Shown: piece after piece, positions 43,657-52,800 of the stretch
Position numbering within the stretch: the first letter of the stretch is position 1
Layout of the letters: every line of letters starts with the position of its first letter
Origin: Streptomyces capitiformicae
GTDB taxonomy: Bacteria; Actinomycetota; Actinomycetes; Streptomycetales; Streptomycetaceae
Direction of reading: 5' to 3'
Length of the DNA stretch: 64,000 nt
NCBI RefSeq assembly: GCF_002214185.1
Contig: NZ_CP022161.1
Coordinates: forward strand, 10,485,486-10,549,485
Position numbers and translations under genes: made by a program
The notes under the pieces: model-generated
Databases searched by the model: none
What the model saw: only the letters and a program-made list of their open reading frames with translations
What the model was told of the DNA's origin: nothing

Positions 43657-45081
43657 TCACATCGCGGTTCTGGTCCACTGCTGGTTCGTCGAGCCCTTGC
43701 AGGTCCACTGGATGATCGCGGCGCCGTCGGCGGTGCTCGCGGACCTGACCTCGAGACACTTCCCGCTGTGTCGTGCCACCAGTTGCACGTAGTTGTCGAC
43801 GGTGACCACTGACCACTGCTGGTTCGCAGTGCCCTTGCACGGCCACTGGATGACGTTCCCGCCGTCCGCGGTGCTGGCGCGCGAGACATCGAGGCATTTT
43901 CCGGTGTTGCGGCTGACCAGGCTGTAGTAGCCGTCGCCCGTGCTGCGGAAGAACCAGTGCTGGTTCGCGGCGAGGGGCTTGGGCGACCACTGGATGATGG
44001 GTGCGCCGTCGGCAGTGCTGCCGCTCTGGACGTCGATGGCCTTGCCGCTCTGCCGACCGGTGATCATCTCGTACGGGCCATAGGGCCCTTCGGTTCCGAT
44101 GGCCGTCTGGACCACCGTCTTGATGGAGCCGTCGGCGTTGTAGTGCAGGTAGTCCGCGACGATCGACCGGCGGTGGTTGCTCCCGCCCTCAAGAGCCTTC
44201 TTGTGGTAGACCGCGTACCACTTGTTGTTGAACTCCAGGAGGGACGCGTGGTTCGTGTTCACGTTCACATAGTCGATCGCGACGCCGCGATACGTGAACG
44301 GACCGAGCGGGTTGGTCGCGGTCGCGTACTGGATCTGTCCCGGCCAGCCGGTCGAGAACGAGAAGTAGTAGAGACCGTTGCGCTTGTGCATCCAGGGGGC
44401 TTCGGCGAAGCCCTGGCCGGGAGCACCGTTGACCGTGACGTTCATGATGGGGCCGCTGGTCGACATCATGTCCGAGTTGAGCCGGACGACCTTGGGCTGG
44501 CGGCTGCTGCCGAAGTACAGGTACGCCTGTCCGTCGTCGTCGATGAAGGTCATCGGGTCGATGGGCTCCACCCCGGTGTTCGCGTCGCGTGCGGTATCGA
44601 TCAAGGGCGTCCCGCGAACGTCGCTGAAACCTGATGTGGGTGAGGTACTGCGGGCAACACCGATCTTGGTGCGGTCCACTGGCAGGTAGAGGTAGTAGTA
44701 GCCGTTGCGCTGCGCGGCAGCCGGCGCCCATGCCAGGCGCGTGGCCCAACTGAACCCGCTGAGCGAGAAGACCTGTCCGTGGTCGGTCCAGTTCACCCCG
44801 TCGGCCGTGGAGTACGCGCGCCAGTCCTTGGAGTCCCAGTACGTACCGCTGTTGTCGGAGTCATGGGTGGCGTAGACGTACATCCGCCCGTTGAAGACAT
44901 GTGCCGACGGGTCGGCCACGAACCGATCGGTGACTATGGGGTTGGCTGCTTGCGCCGGAGCGCCGGTGAAGAGAACCGCTGTCATCGCCATGACCATGGC
45001 GATCATCGCGGAGACCGCGGTGGTGATCCATCTTCGCGGCGGGACATGGCCCCCCGGGGTGATGTGAGCGTTGAGAATCAT
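43657..45081 (-). CDS. Secreted GH43 glycosidase with C-terminal CBM13 (ricin-type) domain
   Basis: A 474-residue exported enzyme. A long signal region (RRWITTAVSAMIAMVMAMTA...APAQA) is followed by a five-bladed GH43 propeller (about 50-335) and a beta-trefoil CBM13 (about 345-474) with three QHW/QQW repeats. Catalytic acids: base Asp in VADPSAHVF, pKa-modulating Asp in PIDPMTFIDDDG, acid Glu in GFAEAPW. GH43 enzymes with this domain cut arabinofuranosyl or xylosyl linkages. The exact substrate is not visible. No CGAAC operator was found directly upstream. Confidence 0.9.
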   Translation of the reverse strand: MILNAHITPGGHVPPRRWITTAVSAMIAMVMAMTAVLFTGAPAQAANPIVTDRFVADPSAHVFNGRMYVYATHDSDNSGTYWDSKDWRAYSTADGVNWTDHGQVFSLSGFSWATRLAWAPAAAQRNGYYYLYLPVDRTKIGVARSTSPTSGFSDVRGTPLIDTARDANTGVEPIDPMTFIDDDGQAYLYFGSSRQPKVVRLNSDMMSTSGPIMNVTVNGAPGQGFAEAPWMHKRNGLYYFSFSTGWPGQIQYATATNPLGPFTYRGVAIDYVNVNTNHASLLEFNNKWYAVYHKKALEGGSNHRRSIVADYLHYNADGSIKTVVQTAIGTEGPYGPYEMITGRQSGKAIDVQSGSTADGAPIIQWSPKPLAANQHWFFRSTGDGYYSLVSRNTGKCLDVSRASTADGGNVIQWPCKGTANQQWSVVTVDNYVQLVARHSGKCLEVRSASTADGAAIIQWTCKGSTNQQWTRTAM

Positions 45082-45787
45082 GGTTGCTGTTCCTGACTTC
45101 CGTGGGTGGACTGGTGCTGCGGCGGCACGCTGTGGCGACGGCCGGGCGGCCCGGCCGTCGTTGTGGCCGTGAGGGCCATGGGTGGGGATCTCGCTGATGC
45201 CGGGGTGCGGGCCGGCGAGCCGGACACTCCGCCGAGCGGTTGGGGTGCCGGTTCTTCAAAACCAGACCGCGACTCCGTCATGGCTCCGCCGCGGAACACC
45301 CACGTGCAGTCACCGAGGTAGGAGGAGAACCTGAAGCCAATCACCTTTCCGAACCTTCGGAGAGGGGGAGAGGACACGGTGCAGCTCCTGAAGCCGAGGG
45401 CGGAGGGCTTGAGGTGGCGGGGCGTCAGATGTCCAGCCCTGGGTGCGGAAGGCTGGTCCGTGCAGCGCGGCTCCGCACGGAAGACATCGGCCTCGTCGCC
45501 CTCGGCCGGCTGCGGTTCGCAGCAGGCGCTGCCGCCCTCGGTGACCTTCACGGCCGCCGCGGCGTAGCGCTGCCGCGCGGGCCGAGACGACGAGGGAGCA
45601 GATCCGGCAGCCGGCCGCACGGCTGGACGAGCCGGCCGGGCCGCCGAGGAGGTAAGGATCACCCGCAAGACCCTGCTGGTGCTGCCCGATTCGTCACTCA
45701 GCCTCGGCCGTGACCGCCCGACGCCGCCGCGGCCGGCCCGCTTACCCCTTGGCGAGCAGGCTTCGCGGGCTTCCGTGGCGTGTTGCG
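45082..45787. other. 700-bp intergenic region between two GH43 genes
   Basis: Holds the upstream region of the 43657-45081 gene and the 3' side of the next. A perfect palindrome, CGACGGCCGGG-CGG-CCCGGCCGTCG (45136-45160), lies 55 bp upstream of the first gene. No gene supported. Confidence 0.5.
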
Positions 45788-47164
45788 TCAGTACCAGATG
45801 GAGAACGTGGCGTCGGCCCTGCCGACGGCGCTGGAGATCGGGTCGATGCGCAGCACGTAGTTGTAGTGCCGGATGTAGCGGTCCGGGTAGTTGTGCGAGC
45901 GGAACGACGACCAGGACGGGTCGGCGAGTCCGGCGGTCTTGTGGAAGGTGGCGTCCGCCGCGAACTTCGTGGTGCCGTCGTTGACGTCCAGTCGCAGCTG
46001 GTAGTAGGCGTGCCGCAGGTAGCGGGTCGGGTTGTTGACGGACTGGAAGGAGACGCCGGAGGGGTCGGCCAGTCCCGGCACCAGCTTCCATTGCGAGTCG
46101 GTGTACGGGTCGAAGGGGTACGGGTCGATGCGGCCGATGTAGTCGGCGTGCCGCCAGTATCTGTCCGGGAAGTTGTAGGACTTCAGTCGGTTCCAGGCGG
46201 GCTTGCCCCACTTGGCGACCATGTTGTCGTACACCGTCTGCGGGATCGGCTTGATGTCGGCGTGCTTGGAGTTCAGCGGCTGGGTGTAGACGCGTCGGTC
46301 GGTGGCGGTCCAGGTGCCGGTGGAGAGGTCGTTGGTCTGCCAGGTGTAGAACAGCGCGTTGGCGTCGCCCCACAGGTACCAGGTGCCGTTGGCCTGGGCG
46401 AGGATCGGGCCCTCGATGCCTCCTTGCGGCGCCAGGCCCGAGGTGTAGACGGTGAAGCTGCCGGGACTGAGTGAGGTGGACCTCGCACCCACGAGGCTGT
46501 TGCGGGCCTTGAAGTACAGGTAGTTGACGCCGTTCACGTTCATGGCCAGGGAGCCGTCGATCACGTCGTAGCCCGGGTCGAAGAAGACCTGCGGCGACGT
46601 CACCGTCTGGAAGTCCGTGGTGTAGTTGACCATGATCACGTTGTGCCCGCTGCTGTTGACTGCCGAGTAGATGATGCCGTATTGGCCGCGGGAGGCGTCC
46701 CAGAAGGCTTCGGGCGCCCAGCTGTGGGTGGCCATCGAGTGCAGTTTCAGCAGGCGGTAGTTGTCGAAGGAGCGCAGGTCCGCGGAGTCCCAGACGTGGA
46801 TGACCTGGCTCTGCTTGGTCCAGTCGGTTCCCTTCAGGTTGGTCGCCAGGACGACGAAGGTGCCGTCCTGCTTGGGCAGGATGAAGGGGTCGCGCAGACC
46901 ACCGTCACCCCCGGTCGGGGTCACGACGGGGTTGTTCTGGTTCAGCGGCATCCACTGCAGCGAGTCGGTGCTGACCGCGAGGTGCAGGCCGTAGTCCGTG
47001 CCGAGGCCTCTGGGCGACTGGGTGAAGTAGGCCATGACGAACGGGGAGGCCGTCGCGGCGCTCGCGGACTGGCTACCGATGGTCAGCGCGCCGGTCATGG
47101 ACAGCGGCACGGCCGAGGCCATGCCGAGGAACAGCCGGCGCGACGGGAGGGGGGTTGCGCTCAT
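45788..47164 (-). CDS. Exported GH43-type arabinanase/arabinofuranosidase with AbfB domain
   Basis: A 458-residue Tat-exported protein (SRRLFLGMASAVPLSMTGAL). The propeller domain shows FVMAYFTQSPRGLGTDYGLH, GGLRDPFILPKQDGTFVVLA (catalytic Asp in RDPF), HSWAPEAFWDASRGQYGIIY and GGIEGPILAQANGTWYLWGD (likely acid Glu). The last 140 residues form an AbfB/CBM42 trefoil (SYNFPDRYWRHADYIGRIDP and two similar repeats), which binds arabinofuranose side chains. The ATG at 47164 has TTGGAGG upstream. An operator-type palindrome is 70 bp further upstream. Confidence 0.9.
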   Translation of the reverse strand: MSATPLPSRRLFLGMASAVPLSMTGALTIGSQSASAATASPFVMAYFTQSPRGLGTDYGLHLAVSTDSLQWMPLNQNNPVVTPTGGDGGLRDPFILPKQDGTFVVLATNLKGTDWTKQSQVIHVWDSADLRSFDNYRLLKLHSMATHSWAPEAFWDASRGQYGIIYSAVNSSGHNVIMVNYTTDFQTVTSPQVFFDPGYDVIDGSLAMNVNGVNYLYFKARNSLVGARSTSLSPGSFTVYTSGLAPQGGIEGPILAQANGTWYLWGDANALFYTWQTNDLSTGTWTATDRRVYTQPLNSKHADIKPIPQTVYDNMVAKWGKPAWNRLKSYNFPDRYWRHADYIGRIDPYPFDPYTDSQWKLVPGLADPSGVSFQSVNNPTRYLRHAYYQLRLDVNDGTTKFAADATFHKTAGLADPSWSSFRSHNYPDRYIRHYNYVLRIDPISSAVGRADATFSIWY

Positions 47165-47204
47165 CTGGTGCCTCCAAGGTGTGTGGAAAGCCGGGGAAGT
47201 GGTC

Positions 47205-47246
47205 GTATCGAAAGACCACCTTGGTCAACATGTCGAACGTCGTTCG
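47205..47246 (-). promoter_or_regulatory. Promoter with CGAAC-GTC-GTTCG operator (Op2)
   Basis: The palindrome CGAACGACGTTCG (47234-47246, minus strand) is followed on the minus strand by TTGACC and, about 16 bases on, a TACGAC-like -10. It lies 70-82 bp upstream of the AbfB glycosidase start. The palindrome is the same form as those at 42932 and 49561. Confidence 0.6.
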
Positions 47247-47359
47247 GTGAAGTGATCGGACGCCAATGCCGCACGGAAAGGGCTTCGCAGGATCGGTCGC
47301 CGACCGTCTGCGGGACCGCATGGTCCACTGCTGGCGCATTACCGCCAGAGGATGCGGCG

Positions 47360-47720
47360 CTTCTGAAGCGAAGCCGTTCGTGCTCGTGTGTGGTGTGGTG
47401 GGCCCGGTGGGCGTCGAGTGTGGTGTCGTGGGGCGGCTGGTCGAGGTGGCCGGTGAGGTAGCGGTGGCATGCGATGACGGCCTCGTGGTGAGAACGGGGC
47501 GGGTGTTCGTGGGCGGCCTGCGCGAGCATGTTGTGGGCGGCTCGGTCGGCCGGGCCTGCGAGGATCGTGGTCAGGCGGGGCGCGGCCCAGTCTCGGCTTC
47601 CTGGCTGCCAGGTGCGAGGCAGACGTGGGCAGCGGTACAGGTGTATTCGGCGATGTGGGCGAAGTCGAGCAGGACGGCGTTGGGCGGCGGATGCCGGGAG
47701 ATGCCGGCGCTCTCCCCGGA
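47360..47720 (-). mobile_element. Degenerate transposase-like remnant (ISKra4-like)
   Basis: Minus-strand frames give AVLLDFAHIAEYTCTAAHVC, then, after a frame change, LTTILAGPADRAAHNMLAQA and EAVIACHRYLTGHLDQ. LxDFxHxxEYxxxAAH and AxxYLTxHxDQ resemble the central region of ISKra4 transposases. It is badly worn, and the assignment rests on these short matches. Confidence 0.4.
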
Positions 47721-47747
47721 GGCGCCGGCGTCCCTGTGGGTGTCGGG

Positions 47748-49175
47748 TCAGTTCGTCACACGGAAGGTGGCGTCGGCGCGGCCTGTCGCGGTGGTGATCG
47801 GGTCGAGGCGCAGCTGGTAGGCGTAGTGGCGGATGTAGCGGTCGGGGTAGTTGTACGACTGGAACGACGACCAGGTCGAGTCGGCGAGGCCGGCGACCTT
47901 GCGGAAGGTGGCGTCCGCGGCGAACCGGGTGGTGCCGTCGTTGTAGGCGAGCTGGAAGTCGTAGTTGGCGTGCCGCAGGAAGTAGCCGGGGTAGTTCACC
48001 GACTCGAAGGAGACGGTGCCGGTGCCCGCCAGGCCGGGCCGCAGCCGGAACTGGGCGTCGTCGGCGGGGATGACGTCGGGGTCGATGCGTACGTCCATGT
48101 TGGTGTGGCGTACGTAGCGGTCCTGGAAGTTGTACGACTGCAGCCGCTGGGCCGGGGTGTTGGGCCAGCGGGCGAGCACGCGGCTCTCCTCGGCGGCCGT
48201 GAGGGTCATGATCGCGCCGTGGCGCTTCGGGGTGCCGCCCATGTCGTAGCCGGTCGAATCCTGAAGCCGGTAGGTGCTGACGCTGGACGGGTTGGTCGTC
48301 AGGATCGGCCTGTATTCGCGTACGCCTTGTGGGCTGTTGTAGTCGATGTAGAGGGCCCACTCGTTGCGGTCTCGGAACTTCATCCAGACCGGGCCTTCGA
48401 CCACGTTACCGGTGAGGCCGAGGCTGGAGAGGTTGCCGAGGTTGGTCCACGTTCCCAGGATCGAGTTGCTGCCCTCGACCGTGTTCTGACCGTCGCCGGA
48501 GACCCGCACGTAGCGGTAGTTGCCGACACCGGCGGGCACCTCGGTCATCTGGGTGTCGACGACGTGCGTGGTGCCGGGGGGGTCGATCCAGATCTGCGGG
48601 GTGGTGATGGTGCGGAAGTCCGTGGTGCGGGCGTAGTAGATGCGGTACTTGAACACGCCGTTCACCGTGGCGTTCGTCGCCCAGTACAGGACGTAGTCGT
48701 TGGTCTCGGGGTTCCAGATCGCCTCCGGCGCCCACGCGTTGCGTCCGCCGGGGATCAGTCCGGCGGCACTGAGCAGCCAGGGCTTCGACCAGGTCACCAG
48801 GTCCGTCGACTCCCACACCACGAAGTTGGGGCTGCCGTTGGTGTACGTCGAGCCGCAGCGGATGCACAGGTCGGTCGCGATGATCCAGTACTTGCTGCCG
48901 TCGGGAGAGCGCACCAGTGCGGGGTCACGCACCCCCTTCGTGCCGATCGGGGAGTGCAGGACCGGCGCTCCGCCGTTGAGGTCGTTCCAGTGCAGGCCGT
49001 CCGTGCTGTGCCCGAGGTACAGCCTCTGTCCGGTCGCGGAATCGCCGGTGAAGTGCACCATCAGGTAGCCGGGGTCGGCTGCGGCGGCCCGCTCGGGTGT
49101 GGCGAGGGTTTGGGAGGTGAAGAGCAGGCCGACGGCGACAATTATCGCCGCCAGCCGGGAGAGAACCACGGACAT
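47748..49175 (-). CDS. Secreted GH43-type glycosidase with AbfB domain
   Basis: A 475-residue protein with Sec signal (SRLAAIIVAVGLLFTSQTLA), propeller and AbfB/CBM42 domain. Propeller blocks: TKGVRDPALVRSPDGSKYWI with the base Asp, GRNAWAPEAIWNPETNDYVL, VVDTQMTEVPAG, and GNVVEGPVWMKFRDRNEWAL with the likely acid Glu. AbfB repeats are SYNFQDRYVRHTNMDVRIDP, SVNYPGYFLRHANYDFQLAY and SYNYPDRYIRHYAYQLRLDP. ATG at 49175 is chosen because AGGAG is six bases before it; starts further upstream overlap the site. Probably made from promoter P2. Confidence 0.9.
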   Translation of the reverse strand: MSVVLSRLAAIIVAVGLLFTSQTLATPERAAAADPGYLMVHFTGDSATGQRLYLGHSTDGLHWNDLNGGAPVLHSPIGTKGVRDPALVRSPDGSKYWIIATDLCIRCGSTYTNGSPNFVVWESTDLVTWSKPWLLSAAGLIPGGRNAWAPEAIWNPETNDYVLYWATNATVNGVFKYRIYYARTTDFRTITTPQIWIDPPGTTHVVDTQMTEVPAGVGNYRYVRVSGDGQNTVEGSNSILGTWTNLGNLSSLGLTGNVVEGPVWMKFRDRNEWALYIDYNSPQGVREYRPILTTNPSSVSTYRLQDSTGYDMGGTPKRHGAIMTLTAAEESRVLARWPNTPAQRLQSYNFQDRYVRHTNMDVRIDPDVIPADDAQFRLRPGLAGTGTVSFESVNYPGYFLRHANYDFQLAYNDGTTRFAADATFRKVAGLADSTWSSFQSYNYPDRYIRHYAYQLRLDPITTATGRADATFRVTN

Positions 49176-49560
49176 GAGCATCTCCTGTCGTTCTGCAAGT
49201 GCCACCTCGAGCGGAGGGGGAAAGCGGGTGGCGGGGGAAGATCGGCTTCTCGGTGTGGGCGGGACAGGGCCGGTTGCCGCGCGATCCGGAAGGGGGGATG
49301 CGGGCGACGGTGTGTCTCCCGTGTGTGGTGGGCGTCGCTGTGGTGACGGCGGGGCTGGGCATGTGAGCCGGTGCGTCGGTGGTGGTACGGCTTGTGGGGC
49401 TAAGTCATGGCTGTCGACCGGGCGGGGCGGTCGTGGTGATCAGGAGGGCTCCTCCTCTTGGTGCTGACCGCTGTTGCGGCGGCGTTCCCTCCCCGTGCTC
49501 GTGGTCGGGGGAAGCGCCGTAGCCAACTCGGTTTCCGGCCAGCCGAATTGTTTGATATAT

Positions 49561-49615
49561 CGAACAGCGTTCGTAAGGTCGGCAGACGTTAAGTGAGGGA
49601 AACAGGGTGCGTCAA
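49561..49615 (-). promoter_or_regulatory. Promoter-operator P2 (TTGACG-N17-TTAACG, CGAAC-N3-GTTCG)
   Basis: On the minus strand: TTGACG (49615-49610), 17 bases, TTAACG (49592-49587), then palindrome CGAACGCTGTTCG (49573-49561). It would transcribe the GH43-AbfB gene whose start is 385 bp away. Almost the same block occurs in P1. A repressor at the palindrome would block early elongation. Confidence 0.65.
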
Positions 49616-49877
49616 TACATTCGACATCAGTGGTCCCTTATCGAACGGGCCTGTCCGGTCAAACGGCTCCGTCCCGTACCCCCGTCTGCCCACGGAAGAG
49701 GCGGGCGCCCGCTTTGCCCACCAACTCTTCGACCACATTGCAGAGTTGGCCCGCCAGTCGGGTCACACGGCACTGGTGCCGGCAGCCGAGTGCACCCAGT
49801 CGACGCCAGACATCCCATAAAAAGCCGGGCTGTAAGCCGTGACCGCCGGGTAACTCCGGGATCTGGGGACGTATCCC

Positions 49878-49906
49878 TTGACAGTGATGGGATGTAAGGG
49901 CAATCT
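49878..49906 (+). promoter_or_regulatory. Possible promoter of the GH97 gene
   Basis: TTGACA (49878-49883), 17 bases and CAATCT, 66 bp before the GH97 start. CCCTT...AAGGG arms (49875-49900) around it may be a further binding site. The -10 match is weak. Confidence 0.4.
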
Positions 49907-49971
49907 CCGTCCGACTCCCGGCGCGAGCGACACGCGGCGGACCACCTCACCCACCTCACCCGGAGGGCCGC

Positions 49972-52239
49972 ATGAAACTCCTACAACGAAGCGGGATTCG
50001 AGTCGCCGGTACGGCGGCTGCCCTCCTCGCCGGCATGGGTTCGGTCACCGCGGTGCCCGCATCCGCCGCCACGCCGGGGAGTTGGACGTCGGTCCAGCCC
50101 GGTGCTGCGCAGACCGGCTGTGACGGTGTGCGCGCCACCGTGGCGCTGGATGTGAACGGCGCCCTCTCGCTCGGCGCGACCTGGAACTGCCGCCAAGCCC
50201 TGATACCCGCTCCGATCGGGCTGGTGACCAGTCAGGTCGACTTCACCACCGGACTGGAGTTCGTCAGACGCACGGATACCCCCGTCTCGTACAACTACGA
50301 GGTCAAAGCGGGGAAGTCCCGCGACCGGACGCGGTCCGCGACCGAGACGAGACTGGTGTTCGCGAAGGGCTCCGCGCAGATGACCGTACACGTCCGCACC
50401 TCCGCGGATGGTATGGCGCTGCGCTACGAGCTGCCGTCGGGTGCGACGGTGCTGAGAGAGGCGACGTCGTTCGAACTGCCGACTGACGCCCAGCTGTCCC
50501 GGCAGGTGTTCAGTCCCGATCACGAGAGGGGCTATGCGACCTCTACGGTCGCCGACGTCCCGACCGGCTCCTACGACATGGGCATGTTCGCCCAGCAGGC
50601 CAACGGCGCGAGGGTGCTGCTCGCCGAGTCCGGTGTGGACGGCAACTATTCGGGTGGCTGGTTCACCCACACCCAGGGCACCGGCCGGTTCACCGTCGCG
50701 CTGGCCGACGCGCAGATCGTGCGATCCGGCGCGTTCACCACAGCGTGGCGCACCGCCATCATCGGCAGCACGGCGACGGTCGTGGAGTCCACGCTGGTCG
50801 ACGACGTCGCGCCCGCGTCGAAGATCTCCGACACCTCGTGGATCAAGCCGGGTATCGCCGCGTGGCCGTGGCTGGACGGCATGTGGGCCACCCAGCGCGA
50901 CCTGACCAAGCTCAAGCAGTGGGCCGACTACGCCTCCTCACAGGGCTGGCCCTACCTTCTGGTGGACGACGGGTGGAAGGCCAACGAGGCGATCATTCCC
51001 GAGCTCGTGACCTACGCACGGGAGCGGGGCGTGCGGATCATGCTCTGGTACCACTGGCAGGACCTGGACACCGCCGCCGAGCGGGACGCCCAGTTCACCA
51101 AGATCACCGGGTGGGGAGCCGTCGGCGTCAAGATGGACTTCATGGGTTCCGAGACCCGGGCCCGTCAGCAGTGGTACGACGCGGCCCTGGCCGACACCGC
51201 CCGCTACAAGCTGATGGTCGACCTGCACGGCTCGCGCCTGTCCGTCGGTGTCCACCGCACCTGGCCGCACGTGCTGACCAATGAGGCCGTCCGCGGCGAG
51301 GAATACCCCGGCGGCCGGGACATCGGGCACGTGGCCGCGCTCCCGTTCACTCGCGGCGTACTGGGCCCGGCCGACTACTCGCCGATGAGCTTCCAGCAGG
51401 GCAACCCGAACAGCGACGCCGCCGAACTCGCCCTCGGTGTACTCCTGGACAGTGGCATCATGCTGCCCGGCAGCCGCATCTCGGACTACCAGGCCCGGCC
51501 CGAGGCACAGCGGTGGATGCGCATGCTGCCGACCGTGTGGGACGAGACGAAGTACGTCTCGGGCGACCCGCTCACCGGAGGGGTCATCGCGCGCCGCGAC
51601 GGCGACCGGTGGTTCGTCGGGGCTTTCAGGCGCGGCGGCGCCACCACCATCAGCTACCCGACCACGTTCCTCGGCTCCGGTACCTGGCACGCGGAGATCA
51701 CCACCGACGGCTCCAATGGCCTGACCCGCACCAGCAAGGTCATCCAGGCCGGTGACACACTCAGCGTCCCGGCGGTCGCGGGCGGCGGCCACGTGGTCAG
51801 GCTGACCAAGGTTCCGGTCATCCCGACCGGGAACCGCACGGTGACCATCGCCGGCAGCAGCCACGTATTCGACGTGCAGAGCAGAAGCCTCGTGAACGAC
51901 GCCCCGATCATCCGCTGGACCAGCACCGGCGGCACCAACCAGCGCTTCGCGTTCGTCCCCCTCGGCGACGGATACACGCGGATCGTCAACCAGGAGAGTG
52001 GCAAGGACGTCGTCATCCGGTGGGCCTCCCGCGACGCGGGCGCGAAGGCCGTCCAGTACACGTACGAAGCGAACGCGAACACCAACGACGAATGGCTGGC
52101 GGAAGACGCGGGCAACGGCCGTATCCGGCTCCTCAACCGCCACAGCGGTCTCTACCTCACCGCGGGCAGCGCCCAGGGCGACCAGTTGGAGCAGCGCCCG
52201 TTCGACGGCGCCGACCACCAGGAGTTCACCGTCTCCTGA
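49972..52239 (+). CDS. Secreted GH97 glycosidase (alpha-galactosidase type) with CBM13
   Basis: A 755-residue enzyme. Sec signal (RVAGTAAALLAGMGSVTAVP...ASA), N-terminal beta-domain to about 290, (beta/alpha)8 barrel about 290-560, C-terminal beta-sheet and a ricin-type CBM13 (about 620-755). In the barrel WPYLLVDDGW and AVGVKMDFMGSE stand out; the Asp after KM suggests a retaining mechanism, as in alpha-galactosidase members, rather than the inverting glucoamylase-like ones. TNEAVRGEEYPGG supplies another active-site Glu. Start ATG with GGAGGG. Divergent from the GH43 gene. Confidence 0.9.
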   Translation: MKLLQRSGIRVAGTAAALLAGMGSVTAVPASAATPGSWTSVQPGAAQTGCDGVRATVALDVNGALSLGATWNCRQALIPAPIGLVTSQVDFTTGLEFVRRTDTPVSYNYEVKAGKSRDRTRSATETRLVFAKGSAQMTVHVRTSADGMALRYELPSGATVLREATSFELPTDAQLSRQVFSPDHERGYATSTVADVPTGSYDMGMFAQQANGARVLLAESGVDGNYSGGWFTHTQGTGRFTVALADAQIVRSGAFTTAWRTAIIGSTATVVESTLVDDVAPASKISDTSWIKPGIAAWPWLDGMWATQRDLTKLKQWADYASSQGWPYLLVDDGWKANEAIIPELVTYARERGVRIMLWYHWQDLDTAAERDAQFTKITGWGAVGVKMDFMGSETRARQQWYDAALADTARYKLMVDLHGSRLSVGVHRTWPHVLTNEAVRGEEYPGGRDIGHVAALPFTRGVLGPADYSPMSFQQGNPNSDAAELALGVLLDSGIMLPGSRISDYQARPEAQRWMRMLPTVWDETKYVSGDPLTGGVIARRDGDRWFVGAFRRGGATTISYPTTFLGSGTWHAEITTDGSNGLTRTSKVIQAGDTLSVPAVAGGGHVVRLTKVPVIPTGNRTVTIAGSSHVFDVQSRSLVNDAPIIRWTSTGGTNQRFAFVPLGDGYTRIVNQESGKDVVIRWASRDAGAKAVQYTYEANANTNDEWLAEDAGNGRIRLLNRHSGLYLTAGSAQGDQLEQRPFDGADHQEFTVS

Positions 52240-52431
52240 TGCAGCTGACATGCGAGCGGACGTAACCGGTGCCCAGGGCACTCTCTTGCCCGCCGTAAGC
52301 ACTGAGCAGCCGGTCGTACTCCGCCTGCGGTCGACGGGGGTCCACTTCCCGGCCTGAACATTTTCTCAAGGGCCCGGACAGGTGCATCAGCGTGGGGCAT
52401 GGCCACGGTGGCCGGTACCGTGTGCGGCGGT

Positions 52432-52473
52432 GCCTGGGGCGGCTCGGGCGGTCTGACGCCCGCCGCCCCAGGC
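52432..52473 (+). terminator. Hairpin between the GH97 and PKS genes
   Basis: GCCTGGGGCGG-CT-CGGGCG pairs with CGCCCG-CCGCCCCAGGC, a strong 17-bp stem with a 2-base bulge. It is 190 bp past the GH97 stop and beyond the PKS 3' end. Confidence 0.65.
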
Positions 52474-52717
52474 GTCGACAGCTCGCCTGGCCTTCGCGGG
52501 GCGAGCGAGGTGGCCGTGCCGGCCGCGCTGCCGTGGCTGAGGACCGCCCCGCTTCCGACGCGAGCGTGACCGCGGTCAGAAACGTAGAACCCCCGCCTTC
52601 TTGGCCGGAGTCCGCCCAGGACTACTGACCTCAGCCACGGCGGGCGCCGCACCCGGCGGTGCCCGCCACCGATGTTCTCCCAGGACCTGAGCTGGGCTCA
52701 GGCCCCGGGAGCGGGCG

Positions 52718-52800
52718 TCATCCGGCGGTCAGAGTGGTCCACTTCTGGTTGGAGCCGCCGTGGCAGTCCCACAGATGGAGCTGCGTGACACCGGCCACAC
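52718..52800 (-). pseudogene. C-terminal tail of a CBM13 (ricin-type) protein
   Basis: Minus-strand frame [20 protein letters not shown] then TTLTAG and a stop. QLxLWDCxGGxNQKW is the last repeat of a CBM13. It is in a different frame from, and overlaps the end of, the broken PKS gene. Its host gene was lost. Confidence 0.7.

Noticed and set aside
47266..47820. Plus-strand frame between the GH43 genes
   Set aside because: Valine/glycine-rich antisense filler; the minus strand gives better (though worn) transposase-like sequence.
42932..49573. CGAAC-N3-GTTCG palindromes as LexA (SOS) boxes
   Set aside because: Actinobacterial LexA boxes have a 4-base spacer between GAAC and GTTC; all three sites here have 3, and the genes are glycosidases rather than DNA-repair genes.
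49593..49820. Small plus-strand protein starting inside the P2 block
   Set aside because: A GTG with a purine-rich leader exists, and 75 codons are open, but the start lies in the promoter block read in the other direction and no family match was found.
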